From CAZMGV01 sp964621525 [NCBI: uncultured bacterium] (GTDB taxonomy: Bacteria > JAGRBM01): a stretch of 64,000 nt of DNA. Positions within the stretch are counted from its first letter, which is position 1. The number at the start of each line of letters is the position of its first letter. Below, piece by piece: positions 8,963 to 17,980 of this stretch. The stretch is taken from positions 1 to 64,000 of the forward strand of contig CAZUMS010000024.1 in assembly GCA_964621525.1 (NCBI GenBank), in the 5' to 3' direction. The notes under the pieces are model-generated. The model was not told where the DNA came from. It searched no databases and saw nothing but the letters and a program-made list of their open reading frames with translations. The translations under genes were made by a program, and so were the position numbers.

Positions 8963-10469
8963 ACCGCTGGATGAGCTGCTGAAGCTGTTCGGAGAGCTGG
9001 GCGAGTTCGCCGGCGGTGGTGGCAAGTTCTTCCGCGCTCGTGGCGTTCTCGCGGGTCGCCTGCCCGATCTGGGTCACGGTCTGGGCGACCGAATCCGACA
9101 CCCGTGCCTGCTGCTCGGCGGAGCCTGTCAGCGTATCCATGAGATTGGCCGTCTCGGTGGCGCTCGTGATGATGAGCTCGAGCGACGCACCCGTGCGGTT
9201 GGCGAGTTCCATCGACTGGTGGGCCGTGTCGGCGACATGGGTCATCGAGGCTTGTGCCTGCTGCGCGCCCGTGCGGATCTTCTCGAGGATGGCGGCGATC
9301 TGCTTGGTGGAGGTGGAGCTCTTTTCGGCCAGCTTCCGGATCTCGTCGGCGACGACCTCGAAACCGCGCCCGTGCTCCCCGGCGCGGGCGGCCTCGATGG
9401 CGGCGTTCAGGGCGAGCAGGTTCGTCTGCGAGGCAATCTCGGTGATGACACCCAGGATCGTGCCGATGTCCTCGGTCTGGCGGGCGAGTTCCTCGATACG
9501 GCCCGCCGAATCGAGGATCGAATCGTTCACCGTACGCATGGCCTGGATCGTCTGCTGGACCACGTTGCCGCCCCGCTGGGCCGTCTCGCGGGACGAGCCA
9601 GAGGCTTCCATCGCCTGACGGGCGTTCACGAACACCACCTGGACGCTCGAGGCCATCTCCTCGATCGAGACGGACATCTCGTGGGTCTGCTGGTTCTGCC
9701 GCTCGGCCCCGCCGGCGAGCTGGTGCGTCGTGTTTTCGATCTGCGACGTCGCGCTGGAAAGGCTCGAGGCCGCGTCCCGGATCTCCCGGATGAGCCCCGA
9801 CAGGCTGGCAATCATTTCCCCGAAGGAGGTTTCGAGCCGCGCGAGTTCGTCCTCGCCCTTCGGCTCGACCGTCACCCGCAGGTTTCCTGCCGCCACTTCA
9901 TGGGAGACGTCCGAGAGCCGCCTGAGGGGATCGAACACACGGCCGAGGGTCCAGATCAGGGCGACGAGTGTCACGAGGCCGGCCGCCGTCATCGCTGCAG
10001 CATCGATATAGACGTGCCGGTACAGCGGCTGCCGCAGGGAGCGGAGATCGAGGGCCAGATAAACGGTGCCGACGGACTGTCCCTCGGGAGTCGGGATTCC
10101 CAGGCTGCCCTCGAGCCGGTCCGCCGTTTCCACGGGGGCTCCGCCCGGAGCGGGCAGCGAGGTGCGGGAGAGCGGCTTCGCCGCGGTCGAGTAGACGATG
10201 CTGCCTTCCGCTCCGTAGACCGTGAGTTCGGCGAGGTCCGTACCCAGCGAGGCGGCGAATTCCGAGGAGATCGTCCGGATTTCCTCGCCGCCGGAAACCC
10301 GCGATAGGGTGGCGGCGAGCAGCGGCAGGCTGGTTCCGAGGATCCGGCGGCCCTGATCCACGGCGCCCACCTTCGAATCGTGGAGCCGGACGACCCAGGC
10401 GACGCCCACGGCAGGGATCGTCAGGAGGAACAGCAGGACCGTTATTTTGGCGCGCAGAGTCTTGATCAT
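8952..10469 (-). CDS. Methyl-accepting chemotaxis protein
   Basis: A 505-residue transducer. A first membrane helix ([20 protein letters not shown]) is followed by a ~150-residue extracytoplasmic sensor region without a recognised ligand motif, a second helix ([16 protein letters not shown]), a HAMP domain, and a long helical signalling domain. The highly conserved hairpin tip reads [20 protein letters not shown] with [17 protein letters not shown], the CheA/CheW contact site. I chose the ATG at 10469 because the protein then begins at the membrane helix; an in-frame TTG at 10529 would add 20 residues but has no better ribosome site. No other chemotaxis gene is nearby, so this is an orphan receptor. 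Confidence 0.92.
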   Translation of the reverse strand: MIKTLRAKITVLLFLLTIPAVGVAWVVRLHDSKVGAVDQGRRILGTSLPLLAATLSRVSGGEEIRTISSEFAASLGTDLAELTVYGAEGSIVYSTAAKPLSRTSLPAPGGAPVETADRLEGSLGIPTPEGQSVGTVYLALDLRSLRQPLYRHVYIDAAAMTAAGLVTLVALIWTLGRVFDPLRRLSDVSHEVAAGNLRVTVEPKGEDELARLETSFGEMIASLSGLIREIRDAASSLSSATSQIENTTHQLAGGAERQNQQTHEMSVSIEEMASSVQVVFVNARQAMEASGSSRETAQRGGNVVQQTIQAMRTVNDSILDSAGRIEELARQTEDIGTILGVITEIASQTNLLALNAAIEAARAGEHGRGFEVVADEIRKLAEKSSTSTKQIAAILEKIRTGAQQAQASMTHVADTAHQSMELANRTGASLELIITSATETANLMDTLTGSAEQQARVSDSVAQTVTQIGQATRENATSAEELATTAGELAQLSEQLQQLIQRFKV

Positions 10470-10834
10470 GCCGGTCCGGCTGCCGGGGCCATTCTCCGGG
10501 AAGCTGTGGCGGATCGCAAAAACCCGCAATGAAGGGGATTAATTAGTCTTTTCAGGGGTTTTGCTCAAGTTTAAGGGTCCATTATCACAGGGTTGTATCT
10601 TTCTGGATGACGGTGTTCCGGCCCCCTTTCCCCCGCCGGTTTGGTTGGTTAGCGTGTAGGGGGTCTGGATTCGGGCAGCCGGAGGTATTCCGGCGCCGTG
10701 TTTTCTGTCACTGGCCGGAAACGGCCGCTAGGGCAGAATGGACCGCACCGGCCGCCGGCGGCAGAAGTGGATCTGTCCGCCGGTCGTGAAGGTGCCGGCG
10801 GTCCGGCCCGTCTAGGGGAGGCCTCGGAGAGGTT
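10470..10834. other. 365-bp intergenic region between divergent genes
   Basis: No gene is supported. The left part is more A/T-rich and includes TTGCTC at about 10561 with TATCAC about 16 bases later, a possible rightward promoter. The right part is very GC-rich, with short inverted GGCCGG/CCGGCC-type elements and no recognisable riboswitch. It must hold the promoters for the chemotaxis gene and the outer-membrane protein gene. A good ribosome site (GGAGAGG) precedes the ATG at 10835. Confidence 0.4.
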
Positions 10835-12106
10835 ATGTTTACACGTTCAATCAGGTGGACGATGGCGGCAGTCTGTGCCGCAGTCGCGGTATCGGCATCG
10901 GGCGCGAAGGCCCAGACTCTTGACGAACTGGCGGAGCTCGGGCCCCGCACCCAGTTCTCGAAGGATTCGTTCCGTCCGGGGACGATCAATCCCCGCACGA
11001 ACCGCGCGGTCGGCATGGGCAATGCCCAGGTGGCCGTAGGCGGCTCCTACGATTCGATGTTCTACAACCCGGCTGGCCTGGCCTCGATCCGGAACTGGCA
11101 GTTCTCGGTGCTGGGCATCAGGGCGGAAGCCAACAGCGAGGCTTTCTCGTTCATCCAGGATTCCGTTGACATTACCGACAGCAGCAACCCCTCCGAGGTA
11201 AACCAGTTCTTCGGCGACCGTGTGGGCGACGTGATTTTCATCGGCGCCGACAACATCACCCATGTGGTGATCCCGTACGAGAAGTGGGCCTTCGGCATCG
11301 CCTACGCGTATACCTACCGGGTTGACGGATTCATCGCCGGCACCAATTCGACGAACTACCAGACCGCCATCCGCAAGCTCGAGGACAACGCCGGCTTTGT
11401 CACGGTTTCCCGCCAGCTCTGGGAGCAATACGTGGATGTGGGCCTCTCGCTGAAGTTCCTGAACCGGATCGACATCCGGACGTCGGAAACCCCGGCCAGC
11501 ATCGGTGCCAACAACGGCACGTCCTATGACAAGGATTTCTTCAAGCCGTTCAAGGGGCCGGGCGACTTCGCCGCGGGCGCCGATGCCGGCATCATCGGCC
11601 GCCTGCCGTTCAGCCTCCTGGGCGGCGAAAGCCTGGAGGAGCCCTCCGAATGGGGCGTCCGCGCCGGTTATGTCGCGACAGGGTTCACCTTCCAGGACGT
11701 TGCCCGCACGCGGTTCCGCGAGCAGGCGCCCGATCCGGCGAAGGGCATTCTCGCCACCGGCGGCGGCAACGTGCCGATGACGGTGGACTGGGGCCTTGCC
11801 GCCGCGGTTCCGTTCGAGATCGCCCGGGTGACGCTCGCCTTTGACGTGCGCGACATCAACCGTGACGAGATCAAGCTCGGCGACAAGTATTCCCTCGGCC
11901 TCGAACTGGCCTTCCGTCACGCCCTCACGATACGGGGCGGCGTGAACGCCAACGGCTTCGCCGCGGGCGCCGAGATCCGGGCCTACGCGGTCCGCCTGAA
12001 CGGCGAGTTCGTCCAGGAGAAGAACACCTCCGTGGTGAACCCGGCAGGCTCCGAGAAGGAGAACCGTCTCTCGGCGGGTATCTCCTTCGGCTGGCCGTAC
12101 AAGTGA
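10835..12106 (+). CDS. Outer-membrane beta-barrel protein (FadL/PorV/TraF-like)
   Basis: A 423-residue secreted protein with a signal peptide ending near residue 26 (ASGAKA-QT). The mature N-terminus contains NRAVGMGNAQVAVGGSYDSM followed by FYNPAGLA, the hallmark of the FadL-like/PorV/TraF_2 group of outer-membrane barrels, in which this segment forms a plug-like start of the barrel. Alternating hydrophobic strands follow to a C-terminal aromatic end (ISFGWPYK). The likely role is an outer-membrane channel or assembly protein; the ligand is unknown. It lies ahead of a second small barrel and the FtsEX operon, separated from them by a weak hairpin. Confidence 0.75.
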   Translation: MFTRSIRWTMAAVCAAVAVSASGAKAQTLDELAELGPRTQFSKDSFRPGTINPRTNRAVGMGNAQVAVGGSYDSMFYNPAGLASIRNWQFSVLGIRAEANSEAFSFIQDSVDITDSSNPSEVNQFFGDRVGDVIFIGADNITHVVIPYEKWAFGIAYAYTYRVDGFIAGTNSTNYQTAIRKLEDNAGFVTVSRQLWEQYVDVGLSLKFLNRIDIRTSETPASIGANNGTSYDKDFFKPFKGPGDFAAGADAGIIGRLPFSLLGGESLEEPSEWGVRAGYVATGFTFQDVARTRFREQAPDPAKGILATGGGNVPMTVDWGLAAAVPFEIARVTLAFDVRDINRDEIKLGDKYSLGLELAFRHALTIRGGVNANGFAAGAEIRAYAVRLNGEFVQEKNTSVVNPAGSEKENRLSAGISFGWPYK

Positions 12107-12119
12107 TTCACGGTTGATT

Positions 12120-12139
12120 TGCAGCCCCCTTTGGCTGCA
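12120..12139 (+). terminator. Weak hairpin after the outer-membrane protein gene
   Basis: A 7-bp stem (TGCAGCC with GGCTGCA) and a 6-base loop lie 14 bases past the stop codon. No T-run follows, so it may be a weak terminator or an mRNA-stabilising stem. Confidence 0.35.
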
Positions 12140-12227
12140 CACTATCAGGATACAGCCGCCGGACGTCCCGGCGGGGATGTTTCTTCCGGTACGTGAGGGC
12201 TCGCGATCTGGTCGAAGGAATACCTTC

Positions 12228-12782
12228 GTGCGCTCTCAGTCTGTCTTCAAACTCATCCCGTTCCTGCTTCTTTTCGCCGCGCTGGCGCCGTCTGCCGCAC
12301 GGGCCGAAAGCTCCATCGACGGCGGCGTCGAGATCCAGCTCGGCCGCGGCTTCGGAACCTCGTTCGATCACCTCCAGGGCTCCCTCGGCCTCGGCCTCCG
12401 GCTGAACCGCCAGATGACATTCCGGGTACGCTGGAACCATCTGGGCCACGGCGACGCCGATCCGCCTTACCGGACCGGTACGTCGTTCACCGGCGGCGTG
12501 GTGCTCCACCCGTTCGAATTCGTGGGCAAGAACGTGAAATCATCCATGTCGCCGTACATCGCCCTCGACGTGGGGCCGGGATTCCTGTACGGCGGCAGCG
12601 ACAACATGTTTTTCCATCTCGACGCGCTGGGCGGCCTCAATATCGACGTCAGCGATCACTGGACGGTGTTCGTCGAGGGCGGGTACCTGCGGATCGACTA
12701 CGACGACGACGGGCAGGCGTTCGGACGTGCCGGTGGGATCAACCAGGCGCTCCTGGGCGCCGGCGTCCGGTTTTTCCTGTAA
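12228..12782 (+). CDS. Small outer-membrane beta-barrel protein
   Basis: A 184-residue protein starting at GTG, preceded by a good ribosome site (GAAGGA, ~8 bases upstream); the frame stays open further left but that part is not signal-like. From this start the N-terminus is a standard signal peptide (KLIPFLLLFAALAPSAARA). The mature ~160 residues are alternating strands with many Gly and aromatic residues (GSLGLGLRLNRQMTFRVRW; YIALDVGPGFLYGG) ending in GAGVRFFL, the C-terminal Phe signature read by the BAM machinery. It resembles OmpA/OmpW-type 8-stranded barrels. No specific family is recognised. It is 34 bases ahead of ftsE and possibly co-transcribed. Confidence 0.7.
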   Translation: MRSQSVFKLIPFLLLFAALAPSAARAESSIDGGVEIQLGRGFGTSFDHLQGSLGLGLRLNRQMTFRVRWNHLGHGDADPPYRTGTSFTGGVVLHPFEFVGKNVKSSMSPYIALDVGPGFLYGGSDNMFFHLDALGGLNIDVSDHWTVFVEGGYLRIDYDDDGQAFGRAGGINQALLGAGVRFFL

Positions 12783-12816
12783 GAGGGCGGAAGGGCGGCG
12801 GGCCGCGGCCTGACGG

Positions 12817-13488
12817 ATGATCCAGCTCTTTCATGTCTACAAGAACTACTCCCGCGAGCAGCCGACGCTCGTGGACGTGAGCCTTCGGATCGAAAAGGGC
12901 GAGTTCTGTTTCGTCACGGGGCCTTCCGGCGCCGGGAAAACGACGCTCATGCGGCTCCTGTTCGCCGAAGAACGGGCGAGCCAGGGCCAGATCATCGTCA
13001 ACAACGTGAACCTCGCGCGGCTCACGCCGCACAATATCCCCTACCTCCGGCGTTCCATCGGCGTCGTGTTCCAGGATTTCAAGCTGATCGACAACCGTAC
13101 GGTGTTCGAGAACGTCGCCGTCGCTCTCGAGGTGCTCGGCACGGGGCCCGAGGAGATCCGCCGCCGGGTGGTCCAGATGCTGAAGGCGGTCCATCTCCTT
13201 CACCGTTCGGATCACTACCCGCAGCAGCTCTCGGGCGGCGAGCAGCAGCGCGTCGCCATCGCCCGGGCGCTCATCAACAATCCGGTGCTCCTCGTGGCCG
13301 ACGAGCCGACGGGCAACCTCGACCCCGAGATCGCCCGCGAGATCGTCACCCTGTTCGAGGAAGTGAACGCACGGGGCACCACCGTCGTCGTCGCTACGCA
13401 CGACCGCGAGCTGATCCAGCGCCTCCAGAAACGGGTCATCGCCATCGAGCGCGGCCGGATTGTCGCGGGTGCGGGGCTTCCGTCCTGA
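12817..13488 (+). CDS. ftsE: Cell division ATP-binding protein FtsE
   Basis: A 223-residue ABC ATPase with Walker A GPSGAGKT (35-42), signature LSGGEQQR (138-145) and Walker B LLVADEP (158-164). IGVVFQDFKL and the size are typical of FtsE. With FtsX it forms the membrane complex that, through EnvC-like proteins, switches on peptidoglycan amidases at the septum. The next gene starts 10 bases after its stop and encodes FtsX, and an EnvC-like protein follows, so the assignment is well supported by context. Confidence 0.95.
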   Translation: MIQLFHVYKNYSREQPTLVDVSLRIEKGEFCFVTGPSGAGKTTLMRLLFAEERASQGQIIVNNVNLARLTPHNIPYLRRSIGVVFQDFKLIDNRTVFENVAVALEVLGTGPEEIRRRVVQMLKAVHLLHRSDHYPQQLSGGEQQRVAIARALINNPVLLVADEPTGNLDPEIAREIVTLFEEVNARGTTVVVATHDRELIQRLQKRVIAIERGRIVAGAGLPS

Positions 13489-13498
13489 AGGAGTGCGG

Positions 13499-14386
13499 GT
13501 GATCCTTTATTTCATCAATCGCGCCGTCCGGAACTACCGGGAGGAGCTCGGGCTCCACCTCCGGGTCGTGTTCGGCTTCGGCATGATGGTGATGGTGTTC
13601 GGCGGTTACCTGCTGGCGCTCGGCAACCTGAACCGTCTCGTCGAACGCTGGGGCAGCGAGCTTCAGGTGACGGCGTACCTGGCGCCGGGCGCGGAGGCGA
13701 AGACCGTATCGGCGTTCATCGCCGCGCTCCAGAAGGATCCGGCCGTCCAGACGGCGGAATTCGTTTCCCCCGAGCTGGCCATGAAACGGTTCCGGGACGA
13801 CCTCGGCTCCATGTCGGGCGTGCTGGACGGCCTGCCCGTGAACCCGCTCCCGGCATCGGTCGAGATCGGCCTCAGGCCCGAAGCGAGAAATCCCGCCGCC
13901 ATCAAGGAGCTGGCGAACCGCACCGGGCGGTTCGAGATCGTCGAGGAGGTCCAGTACGGCGAGGGCTGGATCGACCGCTACGATGCGCTCATCGGTTTCG
14001 TGGAGCTGGCGGGTGTGCTGCTCGGTGCGTTCCTGCTGGCGATCACGCTCGGCGCGGTGACGAACACGATCCAGCTCGTCATCTACGCCCGCAAGGAGGA
14101 GATCGCCGTCCTCCGGCTCGTGGGGGCGACGGACAATTTCATCCGGATCCCCTTCATGCTGGAAGGCATGATCGGAGGGCTGCTGGCCTCCACGTTCGGG
14201 CTCGGGTGCCTCGGACTCGTGTTCGCCCTGTCGGCGCCGGCCATCGAGCGGGCGTTCGAGAGCTGGTTCGGCACGTTCCCGCTGGCCTTCCTTCAGCCCC
14301 TGACGATTTTCATTCTCGTGACTGCCTCCATGGCGGTGGGGCTCGTTTCGAGCCTCGTGGCGGCACACCGCCACATCAGGACGTGA
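13499..14386 (+). CDS. ftsX: Cell division protein FtsX
   Basis: A 295-residue inner-membrane permease-like partner of FtsE. I start it at the GTG at 13499, which has AAGGAG six bases upstream; the frame remains open into ftsE from a TTG at 13460 but that start has no ribosome site. One N-terminal membrane helix (VVFGFGMMVMVFGGYLLALG) is followed by a ~120-residue periplasmic loop that should bind the EnvC-like activator. Three C-terminal helices follow, with the FtsX motif YARKEEIAVLRLVGATDNF. The periplasmic loop is acidic and Lys-poor, as expected for a protein-protein interface. Confidence 0.93.
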   Translation: MILYFINRAVRNYREELGLHLRVVFGFGMMVMVFGGYLLALGNLNRLVERWGSELQVTAYLAPGAEAKTVSAFIAALQKDPAVQTAEFVSPELAMKRFRDDLGSMSGVLDGLPVNPLPASVEIGLRPEARNPAAIKELANRTGRFEIVEEVQYGEGWIDRYDALIGFVELAGVLLGAFLLAITLGAVTNTIQLVIYARKEEIAVLRLVGATDNFIRIPFMLEGMIGGLLASTFGLGCLGLVFALSAPAIERAFESWFGTFPLAFLQPLTIFILVTASMAVGLVSSLVAAHRHIRT

Positions 14387-14390
14387 CGGG

Positions 14391-15608
14391 ATGGGTTCCG
14401 CTTCCGCCGTCCGCAGAAGCCTTCTGGCCGCCGCATTCCTGGCCGCCGCGCTTCCCGGCGGCAAGGCCCGTGCGCAGAACGCCGATCTCGAGACCCAACA
14501 GGCGGAGAGCCGGGCGGAACTGGAACGCCTGCAGAAGCTCCTTGCCGGCGAGCGTGAGAACATCCGCCTGGCCCGCAAGGAGGAGGCCGGTGTCCTGTCG
14601 GCCATGGACGCGCTCGAAGAGGATCTCGAGCGGCTGGAACGGGGACGGCGGAAGATCGAGAAAGATATCCGGACGCTGGACGAAGTGCTGGCGGCGAGAG
14701 AGGCGGAGATTGCCGGGCTTGAAGCGAAGATCGGCGCCATCCGGGAGCGGATCGGGCGGCGGCTCACGGGCATGTACAAGGCAGGCCCCGCGGCGGTGCT
14801 CAAGCTGGCGCTGGGGGCCGACTCGCCCCGCCAGCTCCAGCGGCGCATCGCCTACATGGGCCGGATCCTGGACTACGACCGCGGGCTGCTCCACGAGCAC
14901 GAACGTACGGAACAGATGCTGATCGAAGGCCGGGCGTTCATCGAGGCCCGGCAGATCGAACGCGAACTCGCCATGCGGCAGCTCGACGACACGCGTACGG
15001 AGATTCTCAAGGAGCGCGACGAGCGCCTGCGGATCCTCGAATCCATCCGGAGCGAGCGGATCGCCTACGAGCGGGCGGCGGGCGAAATCTCCGCTTCCAG
15101 GAACCGACTCACGAAGCTGATCGAGACGATCGGGCTCCGGATCCGCAGCCAGATGCTTGCCGGCGGGCAGGCGCTCATGGGGCCGGACGGCCAGCCCCTT
15201 GATTTCGCCTCGTTCCGGGGTGCGCTCGCCCCGCCGGTAAAGGGACCGGTCGTGTCCGCCTTCGGCCGGTACGTGCACCCCGAATTCGGGACCGTGACGG
15301 TGAATAACGGTATCACGATCCGTTCCAGCGCGGGCGCCCCGGTGGAAGCCGTCTATCCCGGCGTCGTCGTGTTCGCCGACCGCATGCAGGGCTACGGCAA
15401 TTTGCTAATCGTGGACCACGGCGATACGTTTTACACCGTCTACGCCCACGCAGCGAGACTGCTGAAGAAGCCGGGCGACCGGGTGCAGGGACGCGAGACC
15501 GTGGCGGTGGTGGGCGACAGCGGATCGCTGGTCGGCCCCGCCTGCTACTTCGAGATCCGTCACCGCGGCCAGCCCCTGGATCCCGCCGGCTGGCTCCTGC
15601 CTGACTGA
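14391..15608 (+). CDS. envC: EnvC-like murein hydrolase activator (degenerate LytM domain)
   Basis: A 405-residue periplasmic protein: signal peptide (to about residue 28, KARA-QN), a long coiled coil (~30-245), then a C-terminal LytM/M23-fold domain (~270-400). The zinc ligands of active M23 peptidases are missing. The usual HxGxD reads NNGITI, and the usual HLHFE reads ACYFE, so only the fold remains. This is what is known for EnvC and NlpD, which activate amidases rather than cut peptidoglycan. It starts 4 bases after ftsX, and FtsX is the known docking partner of EnvC. Regulation by the FtsEX ATPase cycle is expected. Confidence 0.88.
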   Translation: MGSASAVRRSLLAAAFLAAALPGGKARAQNADLETQQAESRAELERLQKLLAGERENIRLARKEEAGVLSAMDALEEDLERLERGRRKIEKDIRTLDEVLAAREAEIAGLEAKIGAIRERIGRRLTGMYKAGPAAVLKLALGADSPRQLQRRIAYMGRILDYDRGLLHEHERTEQMLIEGRAFIEARQIERELAMRQLDDTRTEILKERDERLRILESIRSERIAYERAAGEISASRNRLTKLIETIGLRIRSQMLAGGQALMGPDGQPLDFASFRGALAPPVKGPVVSAFGRYVHPEFGTVTVNNGITIRSSAGAPVEAVYPGVVVFADRMQGYGNLLIVDHGDTFYTVYAHAARLLKKPGDRVQGRETVAVVGDSGSLVGPACYFEIRHRGQPLDPAGWLLPD

Positions 15609-15641
15609 GAGATCCGGCCCGGGCGTTTGCACAGGAAACCC

Positions 15642-16946
15642 ATGAAAAAGAAAACCGCAGCCGCTGTTACCGTTCTTGCCGTTGTCCTGGGCGCCGGGGC
15701 CCTCATCGCCTCGGACGTGAAATACCAGAAACTCAAGGTGCTCGCCCGCGCCATCACGATCGTCCGCGACGCCTACGTGGAGGACGTCCCGTATCCGGAC
15801 CTCGTGGAGGCGGCCATCGGCGGCATGCTCGAGCGGCTCGACCCGCATTCGGCCTATTTCGATCCCGAGGAATTCAAGGAGTTTCGGAGCGCCATCTCCG
15901 GCAATTTCGGCGGCCTCGGGCTCGAGATCGGGTCCCGGGAAGGCGTCCTCACGGTCGTCTCGCCCATCGAGGACACGCCGGCCTTCGAGGCCGGGGTCAA
16001 GGGCGGCGACTCGATTCTCAAGATCGACGGAGTGGCGACGCGCGACATGTCGGTCGCCGAGGCGGTGAACCGCATGCGCGGCGAGCCGGGGACGGTCTGC
16101 ATCCTGACGATCCTTCGCGAAGGCTGGGCACAGCCGAAAGAGTTCAAGATCAAGCGCGCGGTCATCCACCTCAAGTCGGTGCGCGCCGATTCGCTCGAGC
16201 CCGGCTACGGCCGTCTCCGGATCACCCAGTTCCAGGAGGAGTCGGAGAAGGAGTTCGAGAAGGAGCTGAAGAAGCTCGAGAAAGCGGAACAGGACGGCCT
16301 CAAGGGGCTCGTGATCGACCTCCGCGGCAACCCCGGCGGCACGCTGAACTCCGCCATCGAGATCGCCGACCTGTTCCTGGAGAGCGGGCTCATCGTCTAC
16401 ACGAAGGGCCGCCTCGCCGGGCAGGAGTACAAGGCCTATGCGCGGCCCAACGACACGAAGCGCGACTATCCGATCGTGATCCTGATGGACGGCGGCTCGG
16501 CCTCGGCATCGGAAGTCCTCGCCGGCGCCCTCCGGGACCACCAGCGGGCGGTCGTTGTCGGCGAACCCAGCTTCGGCAAGGGCAGCGTCCAGACGATCAT
16601 CGAGATCGAGGAGGACCGCTCGGCCCTCAAGCTGACGACGGCGCTCTACTACACGCCGTCGGGCCACTCGATTCAGGGGCTCGGTATCATTCCCGACGTG
16701 ATCGTGACGCCCAAGGAATCGCTCCCCGGCGACGGCATGGGAGAAGGCCCGATGGGGCTCAAGGAGTCCGAGCTGCGCGGCTCGATCGTGAATCCGGAAG
16801 GTGCCAATGGCCGCCAGCCGCCCCAGCCGGGCGTGCTCAATCCCGCCGAGGTGAACCTCGTGGACGTTCAGCTCCAGCGGGGGCTTCAGGTGCTGAAGGG
16901 CTTCAACGTGTTCCGCGGCCCCAGGCCGCAGCTCGCCAACCCGTAA
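15642..16946 (+). CDS. ctpA: Carboxy-terminal processing protease (S41, PDZ)
   Basis: A 434-residue exported serine protease. ATG at 15642 has AGGAAA in front; an in-frame TTG 15 bases earlier is less likely. It has a signal or membrane anchor at residues ~8-28, a PDZ domain (~90-170) that gates substrates (NFGGLGLEIG), and an S41 catalytic domain with Ser288 (GGSASASE) and Lys313 (FGKGSVQT), the Ser-Lys dyad with its normal 25-residue spacing. The tail after ~365 is Pro/Gly-rich. It is the last gene of the ftsE-ftsX-envC run, a common arrangement that suggests it trims division or peptidoglycan-hydrolase proteins in the periplasm. Confidence 0.93.
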   Translation: MKKKTAAAVTVLAVVLGAGALIASDVKYQKLKVLARAITIVRDAYVEDVPYPDLVEAAIGGMLERLDPHSAYFDPEEFKEFRSAISGNFGGLGLEIGSREGVLTVVSPIEDTPAFEAGVKGGDSILKIDGVATRDMSVAEAVNRMRGEPGTVCILTILREGWAQPKEFKIKRAVIHLKSVRADSLEPGYGRLRITQFQEESEKEFEKELKKLEKAEQDGLKGLVIDLRGNPGGTLNSAIEIADLFLESGLIVYTKGRLAGQEYKAYARPNDTKRDYPIVILMDGGSASASEVLAGALRDHQRAVVVGEPSFGKGSVQTIIEIEEDRSALKLTTALYYTPSGHSIQGLGIIPDVIVTPKESLPGDGMGEGPMGLKESELRGSIVNPEGANGRQPPQPGVLNPAEVNLVDVQLQRGLQVLKGFNVFRGPRPQLANP

Positions 16947-16955
16947 CGGCGGAGA

Positions 16956-17870
16956 TCAGCCCTTCGCCTTCGGATCCAGCACGAAGGTTTCCCGGAGACC
17001 GTCCACGAACGGGCGGTTCTTCCAGCCAAGATCGTTCTTCGCGCGGGAGATGTCGAAGTAACGGTTGATGGGGAGCGGGACCGGGATCCGCACCCACGGG
17101 GCTTTTCCGCCCGCTTCCTTCCACGCGTCCAGAAAGAGGCCCATGCTCACGTCCTCGCCGGAGGTGTTGTACGCCTTGCCGGAGGCGACGGCCCATTTCT
17201 CGAGGATCAGCGAGATCGCCTCGGCCACGTCGCCGCCGTAGACCAGCGGGAAGTTCAGCTTCGCGGGGGCGAGGGTGACGGGCAGTTTCATGAGCCGCCG
17301 CATCCAGGGGGTGAAGTTCGTGTCGAAGGCGCCGTAGATGGCGCTCGGGCGGACGGTGACGAGCTCGATGCCGTATTCCTTTGCGAGCTTCCAGGCGAGC
17401 TGTTCGGAGAGCGCCTTGGAGATGGGGTAAACGGTCGCGGGGTTGCGGCCGCTGCTCTCGTCATACTGGCGGTGGTCCTCGGTGACCGGCTTCTTGTGGC
17501 CCTTGTAGACGGCCACCGACGAGACATGGACGACCCGCCTGACGCCGGAGGCCTTCACGGCGTCGAAGACGTTCCGGGTGCCGTCGATGTTCGTCTGGAC
17601 ATGGGCGTCCCAGTTCTGGTTCGAGATGCTGAACAGCGCGGCGTTCGAGACGACGGCGTCGGCGCCCCGGAACCCGTCGGCAAGTTTTTCCTTTTCGGCG
17701 AGATCGGCCTTGCGGAGCTCGACGCCCTTCGCTTTCAGCTCCGGCACCTTGTCAGGGCTCCGGACCACGCCGATCACATGGGCTCCGTGGGCAATGAGGC
17801 TGTCCACGATGTAGCGGCCGAGAAACCCGGTGGCGCCGGTCACGGCGATCTTCTGTCCCTTGAGCGTCAT
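16956..17870 (-). CDS. NAD(P)-dependent epimerase/dehydratase-type SDR
   Basis: A 304-residue extended SDR with N-terminal Rossmann motif TGATGFLG (11-18), the NNAG-like SNAAL segment, and catalytic Tyr148-x3-Lys152 (YPISK) with the upstream Ser in HVSSVAVY. The sequence resembles 3-beta-hydroxysteroid dehydrogenase/isomerase and dihydroflavonol reductase-type proteins more than sugar epimerases; the substrate is unknown. I chose ATG 17870, with GGAGGG about ten bases upstream; an ATG 39 bases earlier is possible. It ends 9 bases from the convergent ctpA and diverges from a zinc alcohol dehydrogenase, so a shared promoter region lies at 17871-17980. Confidence 0.85.
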   Translation of the reverse strand: MTLKGQKIAVTGATGFLGRYIVDSLIAHGAHVIGVVRSPDKVPELKAKGVELRKADLAEKEKLADGFRGADAVVSNAALFSISNQNWDAHVQTNIDGTRNVFDAVKASGVRRVVHVSSVAVYKGHKKPVTEDHRQYDESSGRNPATVYPISKALSEQLAWKLAKEYGIELVTVRPSAIYGAFDTNFTPWMRRLMKLPVTLAPAKLNFPLVYGGDVAEAISLILEKWAVASGKAYNTSGEDVSMGLFLDAWKEAGGKAPWVRIPVPLPINRYFDISRAKNDLGWKNRPFVDGLRETFVLDPKAKG

Positions 17871-17980
17871 GGCGTCGTCCCTCCGCGGCGAAACCGGGGA
17901 GAGCGACATCCTCCGGCTCTCCGTTTGCCAGCCCGTTTATCGTGGAATACGGGAAGGTTTGCAAGGAGTCACCCCCGCCC

